Counted from the stretch's first letter, positions 35,656 to 47,185 are shown. The stretch is DNA of 64,000 bases from Sporosarcina oncorhynchi (GCF_033304615.1 NZ_CP129118.1:2290001-2354000), one strand, 5' to 3'. Numbers and translations: made by a program. The notes: a model not told the origin generated them from the letters alone.

Positions 35656-37158
35656 TTATTCGACTTTCACCTGTCCCATCATACCGTTGTCTTCATGTTC
35701 AAGAATATGACAATGGAACATATACACACCCTTATGCTTAAATTGAATCGCTATTTTCACCGTCTCATCGGGTGCTACCGAAATACTGTCCTTCCAACCA
35801 CGCTCATTTTCCGGCGGTGTTTCTCCATTTCTAGAGATGATTTTAAATTGCGCGCCATGAATATGGAATGGATGAATCATTCCGCCCATCATATCCGGTT
35901 TATTGTAAATTTCCCAAACTTCCGTCACCCCTTGCTGCTGTGTAAAGTCAATTCTTTCCGGATCAAACTTCTTTCCATTTATCGAAACCATGTTCATCAT
36001 ACCGAACAGTTCAATCTTCTTTGTCACTGGCAAGTTTATCTCTTCGTCCGATAATGAAAAATCATTCATCACTCCCGGAACTTTTGTAACTTTTCCGCCT
36101 GCGTCAGACAGCTCAAACGGCAATAGGATAGTTCCTTCTTCGTTGATTAACGCAAGATCACTTCCATTATCGAGTTTTGAGAAGTCCACAACAATCTCAG
36201 CTCGCTCGGAAGGTGTTAATGTAACTTCATTCAAAGTGACTGGCTCATTCAAGAAGCCGCCATCTGTTGCGATTTGAACAAAAGAGTCTCCCGTATTTAA
36301 CTTAAAAGTATAGTTCCGTGCATTCGATCCATTTAATAGACGAAGACGTACTTTCTCTTTGTTTACAGTTAACTTCGGATTTAGCGTTCCGTTGATCAGT
36401 AACGTATCACCAATCGTTCCGTCCTCATTCATCACTGATTTATAATTCAATTGGTTTTCATCGTCGAACACCCTATCTTGAAAGATTAGAGGGACATCAT
36501 TTTCACCATACACATTTGGTAATTGAAGACTTTTCGAATTTTCATCATCAATATAAATTAGCCCTGCAAGACCGTTGTATACTTGTTCGGACGTTTTGCC
36601 GTGAGGATGTGGATTAAACCATAATGTCGACGCTTCTTGTGTCACTTCAAATTCAATGACTTTTTCCTCTCCTGGTTGCAGCGCATCATGTGGCCCGCCA
36701 TCAGCATCTGCCGCTACTTCAAGGCCATGCCAGTGAAAAGTTGTTTCTTCATCGAGCTCATTTATCGTTCTGATTTTTACTGTGTCGCCCTTTTCAAAAC
36801 GTAGCATCGGTCCTAAAAACGATCCGTTGTATCCGTATGTATTCGTTTTTGTTCCATCAACTATTTCGGTTTTTCCTTTTTGTGCTCGCACTGTATAGAC
36901 GATATCTTCCTCATTATCTCGTGAAAGCAAAGTAGGGATTTTCAATTCATTTTCCCCTGTTGAGTCATTTAACAGGACTACTTCGTCATGACTCATATGC
37001 CCTTCCATCATGTCGCCCATAGTGGAATGGTCCATTTCCTCCATATTATGATTCATTGTCGGATGATTCTTTTCGTCATCCGACTGACTATTGTTACTAC
37101 AACCGCTAATAACCAATATGCTCATTGCTACAGCAGCTAGCTTTATCTTTATACCCAT
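35656..37158 (-). CDS. Multicopper oxidase (copper-resistance type lipoprotein)
   Basis: Extracellular lipid-anchored multicopper oxidase of 500 aa, probably oxidising toxic Cu(I). Lipobox ISGC at about residue 20 precedes a His/Met-rich stretch (HPTMNHNMEEMDHSTMGD). Cupredoxin domains follow with copper ligands in TTFHWHGLE, FNPHPHGKT, HPFHIHGAQF and the type 1/trinuclear motif FHCHILEHEDNGMM, all present. The sequence is CueO/CotA-like in layout. It is divergent from the CopB ATPase with a 268-base gap and convergent in purpose with YdhK and Csp-like neighbours. SD lies upstream of the ATG. Confidence 0.93.
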   Translation of the reverse strand: MGIKIKLAAVAMSILVISGCSNNSQSDDEKNHPTMNHNMEEMDHSTMGDMMEGHMSHDEVVLLNDSTGENELKIPTLLSRDNEEDIVYTVRAQKGKTEIVDGTKTNTYGYNGSFLGPMLRFEKGDTVKIRTINELDEETTFHWHGLEVAADADGGPHDALQPGEEKVIEFEVTQEASTLWFNPHPHGKTSEQVYNGLAGLIYIDDENSKSLQLPNVYGENDVPLIFQDRVFDDENQLNYKSVMNEDGTIGDTLLINGTLNPKLTVNKEKVRLRLLNGSNARNYTFKLNTGDSFVQIATDGGFLNEPVTLNEVTLTPSERAEIVVDFSKLDNGSDLALINEEGTILLPFELSDAGGKVTKVPGVMNDFSLSDEEINLPVTKKIELFGMMNMVSINGKKFDPERIDFTQQQGVTEVWEIYNKPDMMGGMIHPFHIHGAQFKIISRNGETPPENERGWKDSISVAPDETVKIAIQFKHKGVYMFHCHILEHEDNGMMGQVKVE

Positions 37159-37257
37159 CGATTATTTCCCCTCTCTTAGTTAGTACTATTCCAGCATAAC
37201 AAGAAGATATGAAAAAATTGTGCACGTAATCGCTTGTCTACAAATCGTCATAATTTG

Positions 37258-37272
37258 TGCAACAAAGTTGCA
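37258..37272. promoter_or_regulatory. Palindrome in the MCO/copB intergenic region
   Basis: A perfect TGCAAC-AAA-GTTGCA lies between the divergent multicopper oxidase and copB genes. It is a candidate operator for a metal-responsive regulator. It does not match the CsoR or CopY consensus that I know, so the binding protein is unknown. Confidence 0.4.
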
Positions 37273-37426
37273 AAACTATGGAAATGTGTTCGTTGAGCAA
37301 ATCGACGGCTCTAAATGAATAATGTGAAGCTAGAATTCTCGTTTGTAAAATGTGCATAATTCTTGCATATCTAATGGGTATAGTTAAGACATATACGAAA
37401 CTAAACATAGGAAAGGAGGTAATGAT

Positions 37427-39481
37427 GTGTCAAATCACTCACATCATCACCCTACGTCTGAGGAACATATTTCATCGGAACATCATCATAATCAGCATGA
37501 ACAAAATCCCCACGAACAGCATAGCGGGCATCATAATCACCATGCACATATGGTTGAGGATTTTAAAAAGCGATTTTACATTTCATTAATCGTTACAATC
37601 CCTATTTTAATGCTATCACCGATGATTCAAATGTTTCTTAGCGTTAACTGGCGTTTCACTGGAGACTTGTATATTTTATTCGCATTGTCAACATTTGTAT
37701 TCTTTTATGGAGGATGGCCATTTCTTACGGGGGCTAAGGATGAACTAAAAGAGCGAAATCCTGGCATGATGACACTTATTTCATTGGCCATCATCGTTGC
37801 CTATGTGTATAGTACAGCTGCTGTTTTCGGCTTTGCAGAAAATGATTTCTTCTGGGAACTCGCTACCCTTGTAGATATTATGCTACTTGGCCACTGGATT
37901 GAAATGCGTTCTGTCATGGGCGCTTCTAAAGCATTGGAAGAGCTCGCCAAGTTAATGCCATCTGTTGCGCATCTGATTGACGAGGATGGAACTATTACAG
38001 AAATTGAAGTGACCGAATTGAAACAAGGGAATCATGTACTCGTCAAGCCCGGCGAGAAGGTGCCGGTAGACGGACAGATACTTGAAGGGAAATCGACAAT
38101 TGACGAGTCGATGTTGACAGGTGAATCGCTTCCTGTTGAAAAAGAAGCAGGTCTCGAAGCAATTGGTGGTTCCATTAATGGTGAAGGATCCCTGGTCATT
38201 TCTGTTAGGAAAACCGGTAGTGAAACGTACCTTTCACAAGTCATTACATTAGTTAAAGAAGCACAAGAATCCAAATCACGGGCACAAGACCTTGCCAATC
38301 GTGCTGCAAAGTGGTTATTTTACGGCGCACTGGCTGCAGGCTTGATTACGTTCATTATCTGGATTTCGCTTGGTTATTCCGTTTCATTCGCAATGGAAAG
38401 AATGGTTACTGTACTAATCATCGCTTGTCCGCATGCTTTAGGATTAGCAGCTCCTTTGGTTGTGGCGGTGTCAACATCCATCGCATCTAAAAATGGACTT
38501 CTGATACGAAATCGAGCCGCGTTTGAAGGAGCTCGAAATATCGAAGCAGTCGTTTTCGATAAAACAGGGACACTAACAAAAGGTGAGTTTGGTGTAACTA
38601 ACATACACACTTCTGAGGGTTTCAGCGAAGAAGATGTTATTTCATATGCCGCTGCAGTGGAAGCACAATCTCAACATCCTCTCGCAAAAGGTGTCATTAG
38701 GAAAGCAGAAGAGATGGACATTACTCTTCACCGTGTCGAAAACTTTCAATCGTTGACAGGCAAAGGGCTGGAAGGTGTTGTAGATGGAAAACAGGTTATG
38801 GTCGTCAGTCCTAGTTATGTGAGAGAATTGAACCTTACATTCGACCAAATCCAATTTGATGAGTGGTCTTCGGAAGGAAAAACGGTCGTATTCACGTTGA
38901 TTGACAATAAACTTGCCGGTATGATTGCACTTGCGGATATCATCCGTGAAACTGCTATAGACGCAGTCAACCAGTTAAAAGAAATGAATGTCAAATCGAT
39001 CATGCTTACGGGTGATAATGAACAGGTAGCGCATTATGTAGGTGGGCAACTAGGAATGGAAGAAATTTTTGCAGAGATCCTGCCACACGAGAAATCCGAA
39101 AAAATCGAGCATATCCAAAACGTTGAGCACCTACGAACAGCAATGACGGGAGATGGCGTTAATGATGCCCCTGCACTTGCCAAAGCAGATTTAGGCATTG
39201 CTGTTGGTGCAGGTACTGATGTAGCTATTGAAACGGCTGATGTCGTTCTTGTCAAAAGCAATCCGCTTGATGTTGTAAATATTATTAAACTATCAAAAGC
39301 CACCTATAGCAAAATGACACAAAATTTGTGGTGGGCTGCTGGATACAACATCATTGCAATCCCGTTAGCGGCTGGAGCCCTTTATAAATTTGGAATCGTT
39401 CTAAGTCCAGCCGTCGGTGCTATTTTAATGTCATTAAGTACAGTAATCGTGGCAATTAACGCGCGCTTATTGAAAATATAA
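37427..39481 (+). CDS. copB: Copper-exporting P1B-type ATPase, CopB class
   Basis: Membrane ATPase of 684 aa exporting copper or silver. A His-rich N-terminus (20 His among the first 45 residues) replaces the CxxC domains found in CopA. The TM metal motif is ACPHALG (CPH), diagnostic for the CopB class. The actuator domain has MLTGESLPVEK, the phosphorylation site is FDKTGTLTKG and the ATP-binding domain ends with MTGDGVNDAPALAKADLG. It starts with GTG at 37427 with AAAGGAGGT 7 bases upstream. It lies opposite the multicopper oxidase gene, and both probably respond to copper. Confidence 0.95.
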   Translation: MSNHSHHHPTSEEHISSEHHHNQHEQNPHEQHSGHHNHHAHMVEDFKKRFYISLIVTIPILMLSPMIQMFLSVNWRFTGDLYILFALSTFVFFYGGWPFLTGAKDELKERNPGMMTLISLAIIVAYVYSTAAVFGFAENDFFWELATLVDIMLLGHWIEMRSVMGASKALEELAKLMPSVAHLIDEDGTITEIEVTELKQGNHVLVKPGEKVPVDGQILEGKSTIDESMLTGESLPVEKEAGLEAIGGSINGEGSLVISVRKTGSETYLSQVITLVKEAQESKSRAQDLANRAAKWLFYGALAAGLITFIIWISLGYSVSFAMERMVTVLIIACPHALGLAAPLVVAVSTSIASKNGLLIRNRAAFEGARNIEAVVFDKTGTLTKGEFGVTNIHTSEGFSEEDVISYAAAVEAQSQHPLAKGVIRKAEEMDITLHRVENFQSLTGKGLEGVVDGKQVMVVSPSYVRELNLTFDQIQFDEWSSEGKTVVFTLIDNKLAGMIALADIIRETAIDAVNQLKEMNVKSIMLTGDNEQVAHYVGGQLGMEEIFAEILPHEKSEKIEHIQNVEHLRTAMTGDGVNDAPALAKADLGIAVGAGTDVAIETADVVLVKSNPLDVVNIIKLSKATYSKMTQNLWWAAGYNIIAIPLAAGALYKFGIVLSPAVGAILMSLSTVIVAINARLLKI

Positions 39482-39516
39482 TCATGATACATCGCTCGTT
39501 CAGTTTTTTGAAATCT

Positions 39517-39549
39517 AAAACTCCATGGCACTTCTTCCATGGAGTTTTT
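39517..39549 (+). terminator. Terminator of copB
   Basis: Perfect 12 bp stem AAAACTCCATGG with CCATGGAGTTTT followed by T and C residues. The next 250 bases up to the CcdA gene show nothing recognisable. Confidence 0.88.
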
Positions 39550-39799
39550 CTAATTTCATAAGTAAACGGTAGAATTTTCGTCTTAGTCGCTCATGAACAG
39601 ATGCAAATGAATACAAGGCAACGATATATAATTCCATTCCAATTAGTATGTAATGTTCATGCTGTCCCTTCAGACTGCATACTTATAATCTACTATTTTC
39701 GCTTCTACGACTGCGATCGACCGCATTTCTCACATATAACCGATTGGCATTTTAGTATACTCATTTATCGATTACTCCTTAAAAGATTTTAATGTATTG

Positions 39800-40510
39800 T
39801 TAAAACCCCATGAAATCTCCAAAGAATGGACTAAGCCAAGAAATAATGAACGTCAAGCCGTCAAAGAACAATAGAAACCCTAGTGCGATCATAATATAAC
39901 CGCCGACTTTCGTAATGGTTCGGCTATAGTTTTGAATCCATTTAACCCGAGTAATGAAAATGGAAAGTACAAAAAATGGAATTGCGAATCCAAGTACATA
40001 GGCAAGCATATACCAAATACCAGCCCCCGGATTTTGAGAAGCGAGCATGAAAACGGCCCCGGTAATTGGACCGGTACACGGTGTCCATCCCGCTGCAAAC
40101 GCAAGCCCAATAAGAAACGTGCCAAAATAGCCGGCAGGGCGGTTTTTAAATTGCAGTTTCTTCTCTTTCATAAGGAATGCAGGTGTGAAAAGGCCAATTA
40201 TCATTAAACCAAAAATAATAATGAAAATGGATCCCATTTGTCGTAGAACATCTTGATATTGGATAAAGAAAGTGCCTACGAAAGACGAACTGAACCCAAG
40301 AAATATGAAAATGACTGAAAATCCAAGTAAGAACAACAACGTATGAATAATACTGTTCTTTCTAATTTTCACTTTATCCGATTTCAATTCATCCAATGAC
40401 ATGCCTGTGATATATGAGATAAAAGCTGGGTAAAGCGGTAATGTACATGGTGATATGAAGTTCAGAAGACCTGCTCCGAATGCTAGAAATAAATTTAAAT
40501 CAGTAAACAA
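39800..40510 (-). CDS. ccdA: CcdA-type thiol-electron carrier membrane protein
   Basis: Six-TM protein of 236 aa that carries electrons from cytosolic thioredoxin across the membrane to extracytoplasmic thiol-disulfide proteins such as ResA. The conserved cysteines are in NFISPCTLPLYPAF (TM1) and AAGWTPCTGPITG (TM4), as in CcdA and DsbD. It starts with TTG behind AAAGGGTG. It is the last gene of a five-gene operon with the sensor kinase, response regulator, F510_1955-type lipoprotein and a DsbD/UreH-like protein, and could supply electrons to the nearby divergent ResA-like protein. Confidence 0.93.
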   Translation of the reverse strand: MFTDLNLFLAFGAGLLNFISPCTLPLYPAFISYITGMSLDELKSDKVKIRKNSIIHTLLFLLGFSVIFIFLGFSSSFVGTFFIQYQDVLRQMGSIFIIIFGLMIIGLFTPAFLMKEKKLQFKNRPAGYFGTFLIGLAFAAGWTPCTGPITGAVFMLASQNPGAGIWYMLAYVLGFAIPFFVLSIFITRVKWIQNYSRTITKVGGYIMIALGFLLFFDGLTFIISWLSPFFGDFMGF

Positions 40511-40550
40511 ATTTGAACACCCTTTCTTTTGAAAAAGGAAAATAAATTCC

Positions 40551-41285
40551 TTAAATCCCCCAGTACGTGATTGTGTCCAACACGCCTATTAGCACTAAGA
40601 GCAGTCCTGCTACACGTTGAACGACCCGGCCAATCTTTACACTCTTCCTCATGATTCGACGGTCTGTTTCAAATAGCCAAATAATCAGGAATATAAGGAG
40701 AAGGGGAAATGATGTTGCAATGCCAAAAACTGCAGGGAGTACGAGACCATAAGAGGTTGACGAAACGAGTGGCATTAACCAAACGAAAAAGAGAACAAAC
40801 ATTGTTGGACAAAACGCGAGTGAAAAGCTTGCGCCTAAAAGAAAAGAGCCCATCTTTCCTTCTCGCATTCGTACTGGAATACGCATAGTCAAACGTTGAA
40901 AAATTGTCAGCTTCAAAAAACCTAATAGTACAAGCCCAGTAAAAATAATGAGAGGACCGATTGCTTTACGGAATAGCGGAAAATACTCAGTCATCTTGGA
41001 TTCGAATGTTTGACCGAACATCCATGCCAAAAGACCAAATGTGCTAAACACGACTACTTTCCCCGCGATAAAAGATACTATTTCGAGCCAATCTGTTTTA
41101 AATTGAATTGTACGATTACCGTATAGGGTGATGGCACTCATATTCCCTGTCAATTGACAGGGTGCAACAGCGCCAACCACTCCTAGCAGTAATGCAACAA
41201 TAAGTGGGTAATCTGCGAATGAATTTATAACCCCAGTAACAGGTTCTATAATTAGTTGACTAATTTTCGTTAGAAATCCATACAC
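40551..41285 (-). CDS. DsbD/UreH-like transmembrane protein (TauE/SafE-annotated group)
   Basis: Six-TM protein of 244 aa, a distant CcdA relative. It has one Cys in GVVGAVAPCQLTGNMSAIT (TM1) and another in GASFSLAFCPTMFVLFF (TM4), in places equivalent to the CcdA cysteines but without the second Pro context. Proteins like this are often listed as sulfite exporter TauE/SafE or urease accessory UreH-like. With CcdA next to it and a ResA-like protein opposite, metal handling or thiol transfer is plausible. Substrate is unknown. Confidence 0.75.
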   Translation of the reverse strand: MYGFLTKISQLIIEPVTGVINSFADYPLIVALLLGVVGAVAPCQLTGNMSAITLYGNRTIQFKTDWLEIVSFIAGKVVVFSTFGLLAWMFGQTFESKMTEYFPLFRKAIGPLIIFTGLVLLGFLKLTIFQRLTMRIPVRMREGKMGSFLLGASFSLAFCPTMFVLFFVWLMPLVSSTSYGLVLPAVFGIATSFPLLLIFLIIWLFETDRRIMRKSVKIGRVVQRVAGLLLVLIGVLDTITYWGI

Positions 41286-41306
41286 CTAAATACACCACCC
41301 GTAAAA

Positions 41307-42227
41307 TCAATGTAGTAACTCTCCTTCTCTAGCAAGAGTTTCCCAATTCACGCCATCATCTGTTTTTCTGTAAATATCATTCGTATATGTGGCAATCACA
41401 ATCTCCTGTTGATCCACTGGATTAACAGCAATATAAATAATTGGAGCAATTTCATCTGGAAGAAGAATTTCCGATTCTGCTTTTTCATCTAACAAAAACG
41501 AGTGTAGTTTCACAACATCATTCTCGTAGCTCGCATAAAGTCCTCCTGTTTTAGTTAACGCTACAAAAGTAACCTTCCTTGCGTTATTGAGAGGCGCAAA
41601 GTTTTCACCGTAGTCCTGTGATATATACAATCCTTCTTGACTACCGATTCCTATCATTTCTTCGCGTGTTGGATGGGCAGCTAAATTCGAGATGAACTCG
41701 GAGTCGAATCCGTTCATGGAAGCCTCTTTCCACGACTCTCCCTCATCGAGTGAATAGTGAAGGCCTGCAGTCATCTCTTTAGTCGGCATTTCATTCAATG
41801 CATAAATGGCATTCGACTCGTACCCTACTGCCATATAGTGAAAGTCTATCTCTCCGTAAAATGCTAACTTATCAAAACTCGCGCCACGATCCGTACTCTT
41901 CACAAGTCCAAGAGGATTTTTCAAGTTTGAATTAGGTTCTGGATGTCCGCTAGAAAAGAAACCTTCACGCACGGCTTGGAACCCCATATAGTCATGTTTT
42001 TCACTATTCGCCTCTTTCCAACCTTCCTCATCATAAGCATAAAGCCCTTCATGTGTTGAGATGACCACTTGTGGACCACCATTTATATAACCTAAACCGT
42101 GTAGATGGTCGATTTTACTATTTTTCAATTCATTAAACGTATAGGTATCATCCTTAGTCGTATTACATGCAGATAAAATCAGGACGATGCTCGCCACACC
42201 AATAGATTTCGCCAGTTTTTTCATCAT
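41307..42227 (-). CDS. F510_1955-type lipoprotein with beta-propeller
   Basis: Lipoprotein of about 306 aa: signal peptide ending in the lipobox LSAC, then sortilin/BNR-like beta-propeller repeats, for instance GLVKSTDRGASFDKL, GLHYSLDEGESWKEA, GLYISQDYGENFAPL and DIYRKTDDGVNWETL. The HLHGLGY motif early in the mature part is typical of the F510_1955 group, which is named glycosylhydrolase without good evidence. Such genes often neighbour copper or heavy-metal genes. ATG 42227 has AAAGGAG 6 bases upstream and starts 12 bases after the response regulator stop. Confidence 0.8.
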   Translation of the reverse strand: MMKKLAKSIGVASIVLILSACNTTKDDTYTFNELKNSKIDHLHGLGYINGGPQVVISTHEGLYAYDEEGWKEANSEKHDYMGFQAVREGFFSSGHPEPNSNLKNPLGLVKSTDRGASFDKLAFYGEIDFHYMAVGYESNAIYALNEMPTKEMTAGLHYSLDEGESWKEASMNGFDSEFISNLAAHPTREEMIGIGSQEGLYISQDYGENFAPLNNARKVTFVALTKTGGLYASYENDVVKLHSFLLDEKAESEILLPDEIAPIIYIAVNPVDQQEIVIATYTNDIYRKTDDGVNWETLAREGELLH

Positions 42228-42238
42228 TACGCTCTCCT

Positions 42239-42916
42239 TTAGTTCCACTTGTAACCGATTCCCCACACAGTTAATAAAAATTCATGAATTGGAAAACCCG
42301 CTACTCGTAGTTTTTCCCTTAAATTTCGAATATGCGAGTCCACCGTTCGAATATCCGTAAATGTGTTATAGTCCCATGCCGTTCGCAATAGTTGTTCACG
42401 TGTAAATGTTCTTTTTGGATGGGTAATTAGCGCCTCGATAATATAAAATTCCTTTAAAGTCAATTGCACTTCCGCGTTTTTGTACTGTAATGAATAAGCA
42501 TCCCGATTTAATATAAAATCCCCATGCACTGTATGACTGTTTTCCTCATCATCATTTGAAGTTCGGCGTAGTAAGGCATTCACTCTTGCGACAAGTTCCC
42601 GTTCGTCAAAAGGCTTTGTAATATAATCATCTGCCCCGAATTCAAGGCCTTTTACAATATCTTCTTTGTCTGTTCTAGCTGTCAGCATTATGACTGGAAC
42701 CGTTGACAATTCTCTTATTTTCTTACATACAGCCCATCCGTCCAAATCAGGCATCATGACATCCAACAACACGAGATCGACTATTCCGTCCTTTACAATT
42801 TCCAATCCTTTCTCCCCTGTGTCTACTTTTATACAACTGAAGCCATGGGGTTCTAAAAACAATTCCAGTAAATCAAGCATTCTCTTTTCATCATCTATTA
42901 GTAAGATTTTCTGCAT
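42239..42916 (-). CDS. OmpR/PhoB family response regulator
   Basis: Two-component regulator of 225 aa. The receiver domain has the acidic pair in LLIDDEKRM, the phospho-acceptor D52 in DLVLLDVMMPDLDGW, Thr in VIMLTART and Lys in DYITKPFDE. The C-terminal winged helix has LTLKEFYIIEALI and IRTVDSHIRNLREKL. It follows its kinase gene by 20 bases and is followed by a lipoprotein and two thiol-redox membrane proteins, so it probably controls this operon in response to metal or envelope redox stress (inference). Confidence 0.95.
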   Translation of the reverse strand: MQKILLIDDEKRMLDLLELFLEPHGFSCIKVDTGEKGLEIVKDGIVDLVLLDVMMPDLDGWAVCKKIRELSTVPVIMLTARTDKEDIVKGLEFGADDYITKPFDERELVARVNALLRRTSNDDEENSHTVHGDFILNRDAYSLQYKNAEVQLTLKEFYIIEALITHPKRTFTREQLLRTAWDYNTFTDIRTVDSHIRNLREKLRVAGFPIHEFLLTVWGIGYKWN

Positions 42917-42936
42917 TTGTCCAACTCCTTACCGAT

Positions 42937-44298
42937 TTAAATCTTAATTGTAAACTTGCTACCTTTATGAACTTCGCTTTGTACTTCGATCGATCCTCCA
43001 TGTGCTTCTACTAGTTCTTTCACAATCGCAAGTCCAAGGCCTGAGCCACCAAATGTTCTGGACCGTGATTTTTCAACCCTAAAAAGTTTCTCGAAAATCA
43101 TCCCGATTTGTTCTTGAGGTATACCGATACCTTCATCCTCAACGGTAATAACAGTTCGATTTTGATCTTTTGTAATTTCAAACAGCACAGTTGTATGTTC
43201 GCTTGAATACTTTAAAGCATTGTCCAATAGATTCAGTACAATCTGTTCGAGTCGCAATGGATCTGCATGAATTGAAAAATCTTCCAATCCTATCAAATTC
43301 AAATTGATGTTTTTTAAAGCAAAGGAAGGTTCAACAAGTCGGTAAATATCTTCAGCAAATTTCCGTGATGAAAAGTTCGTCTTCGAAACAACGAAAGTCA
43401 TTTCATCCATTTTCGCTAAATCCATCAAGTTTTTTAACAGATCCTTCATACGATCTGATTCTTCTGCAATAATCATTAAATAATGATTTCTTTCCTCTTC
43501 CGTTAAGTCCTGTCTCATTGCCACTTTTAAATAGCCTATCAAGTACGTTAAAGGTGTACTCAATTCATGAGAGATGGATGCTAAAAACTCATTTCGTTCT
43601 TTTTTCATTCGCTCCAAGTCTGATGCCAACTTCCGAATCGCAACTGATAGTTCGCCAAGCTCATCATTGCCTCCTGCGGGAAGACTTACATCGAATTTCC
43701 CTTCGCTTAACTTCTCCGTTGCTTCCTTCATTCGGATCAAAGGACGTGTAAGAAATTTGGACAAGATTGAATAGATGATAAACAGGATGACAATAATTGC
43801 TCCTCCTGCCAAACCGAAATGGAAATTGAGCTTGCTTACTAAACGTTCAATTGGCTCGGTGCTTTGAAACATTAAAACATATCCTAATTTAGTATCATCA
43901 ATTTTGTATGGGTGAGCGCTAATGATATATGGTGAAGACTCCCATTCAGTATTAATGACTTGATCGATTTGGTCTTCAGGGTTTTGCAAGAAGGACATAG
44001 ATGGTAACAGACTTTCCAACTTTTCATCAGAACTAAGAATGACATTACCATTTTCTCCAGTAATGATTACACCTCTGTCCCCTTCAGCTTCCATTAAAAT
44101 GATATGGGTAATCGTGTCTTCTGAATAATTGTCTATTAAAACATTACGATGGTTTGAGCCCGTCGCTAACAGGCGGGCGTATTCTTCATCTACCCTTGTA
44201 TGAACAATATTTTGGTGCAAATACATCATTAAAATTGTTTCAAGGACAAGGAAAGAAATGATAAAGTATGCCGCTAGTTTTTTCGAGATTTTATTCAT
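42937..44298 (-). CDS. Sensor histidine kinase
   Basis: Membrane kinase of 453 aa. TM1 at about 8-28, an extracytoplasmic sensor loop of about 125 residues, TM2 at about 155-178, a HAMP domain, then the H-box FLASISHELSTPLTYLIGYL (phospho-acceptor His), N-box VLNLLDNALKYS, G1 VEDEGIGIPQEQ and G2 FGGSGLGLAIVKELVEAHGG. The sensor loop holds no obvious His/Cys metal cluster. First gene of the operon that ends with ccdA. The divergent ResA-like gene begins about 200 bases away. Confidence 0.95.
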   Translation of the reverse strand: MNKISKKLAAYFIISFLVLETILMMYLHQNIVHTRVDEEYARLLATGSNHRNVLIDNYSEDTITHIILMEAEGDRGVIITGENGNVILSSDEKLESLLPSMSFLQNPEDQIDQVINTEWESSPYIISAHPYKIDDTKLGYVLMFQSTEPIERLVSKLNFHFGLAGGAIIVILFIIYSILSKFLTRPLIRMKEATEKLSEGKFDVSLPAGGNDELGELSVAIRKLASDLERMKKERNEFLASISHELSTPLTYLIGYLKVAMRQDLTEEERNHYLMIIAEESDRMKDLLKNLMDLAKMDEMTFVVSKTNFSSRKFAEDIYRLVEPSFALKNINLNLIGLEDFSIHADPLRLEQIVLNLLDNALKYSSEHTTVLFEITKDQNRTVITVEDEGIGIPQEQIGMIFEKLFRVEKSRSRTFGGSGLGLAIVKELVEAHGGSIEVQSEVHKGSKFTIKI

Positions 44299-44505
44299 GA
44301 CCGTTCAATCTCCTCTCCCCATGCAATTAGTATAGAAAACAATTGTCAAAAAGATATGCAGAAGCAAGTAGAGCCACTACGTTCATACAAATTCATGACT
44401 TCTTTGTGTCTGCACACATTATTCAAAACTTATTTGTATACTACTCATTATATAGTTATTTCCGCATACGATCCGTTTTGCAGACATTGAAAGGAGCCTT
44501 TATCA

Positions 44506-45042
44506 TTGAACAACAAAAAGAGGAATCGCTTTATTTTCAGAGTTATCACATTATCCCTTCTAGCAGTAGCCACAATCTTTACAATCTACACTGGTTTTGC
44601 AAAAGAGAAATATGATGTGTTACAGGTCGGAGATGATGCCCCTGACTTTGCGCTCGTTGATTTAGATGGGAAAGAACATCAACTATCAACGTATAAAGGA
44701 CAAGGAGTCTTTCTAAACTTTTGGGGATCGTGGTGTGCTCCGTGTAAAAAGGAGATGCCAGCCATGGGTAGACAATACGAGGTGTATAAGAACGATGGTG
44801 TACAAATATTAGCAGTCAATATTGCCGAACCGGATTTTAAAGTTCGAGCATTCGCTGGACAATATGGTATGGTCTTCCCCACGCTAATCGATCAGACGAA
44901 AAGTGTTATGCAAGCGTATAATGTTAAACCACTACCAACCACATTTCTTATTAACCCAGAAGGTAAAATTGTAAGAATCATAACTGGGGAAATGTCGGAA
45001 AGTGATATAAAAGGGTATATGGAAGAGATTAAGCCGGACTGA
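44506..45042 (+). CDS. resA: ResA-like thiol-disulfide oxidoreductase
   Basis: Membrane-anchored thioredoxin-fold protein of 178 aa. One N-terminal TM helix (about 10-30), then the thioredoxin domain with VGDDAPDFALVDLDGKEHQL, the redox motif WGSWCAPCKKEMPAM (CAPC) and the cis-Pro region KPLPTTFLINPEGKIVRI. In B. subtilis ResA reduces apocytochrome c outside the membrane using electrons from CcdA; here a ccdA gene lies in the divergent operon. The start is TTG at 44506 with AAAGGAG 9 bases upstream. Not in a resABCDE cluster, so a metal-linked thiol role is also possible. Confidence 0.88.
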   Translation: MNNKKRNRFIFRVITLSLLAVATIFTIYTGFAKEKYDVLQVGDDAPDFALVDLDGKEHQLSTYKGQGVFLNFWGSWCAPCKKEMPAMGRQYEVYKNDGVQILAVNIAEPDFKVRAFAGQYGMVFPTLIDQTKSVMQAYNVKPLPTTFLINPEGKIVRIITGEMSESDIKGYMEEIKPD

Positions 45043-45157
45043 AAACGAGTACTTGCGTATAATCGCTGTAGAGAAAACAGGATAAGTATATATTGAAATA
45101 TTGAAAACAACTGAGTTCCGATGAAAGTTCCTTACATATCTTACATTTAGGACTAAC

Positions 45158-45190
45158 AAAAACGAGACCCTATAGAGGAGTCTCGTTTTT
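45158..45190. terminator. Bidirectional terminator between resA and pbuX
   Basis: Perfect 11 bp stem AAAAACGAGAC with GTCTCGTTTTT and an 11-base loop, placed between two convergent genes. Confidence 0.9.
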
Positions 45191-45209
45191 GCTTGCTACT
45201 TTATTTTCA

Positions 45210-47125
<1,916 letters not shown>

Positions 47126-47127
47126 CT

Positions 47128-47185
47128 AAAAAAACCCAAATGACCGTGCATCCATTCAATACATGAGTGGAGCAAGGTCATTCGG
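47128..47185 (-). terminator. Riboswitch expression-platform terminator
   Basis: On the minus strand CCGAATGACC pairs with GGTCATTTGG and a run of seven T follows. It lies between the guanine aptamer and xpt and would form when purine is bound, stopping transcription before the genes. Confidence 0.85.

Noticed and set aside
44343..44615. 90-codon plus-strand frame before resA
   Set aside because: It overlaps the start of resA in another frame and has no homology pattern; the region should hold the divergent promoters.
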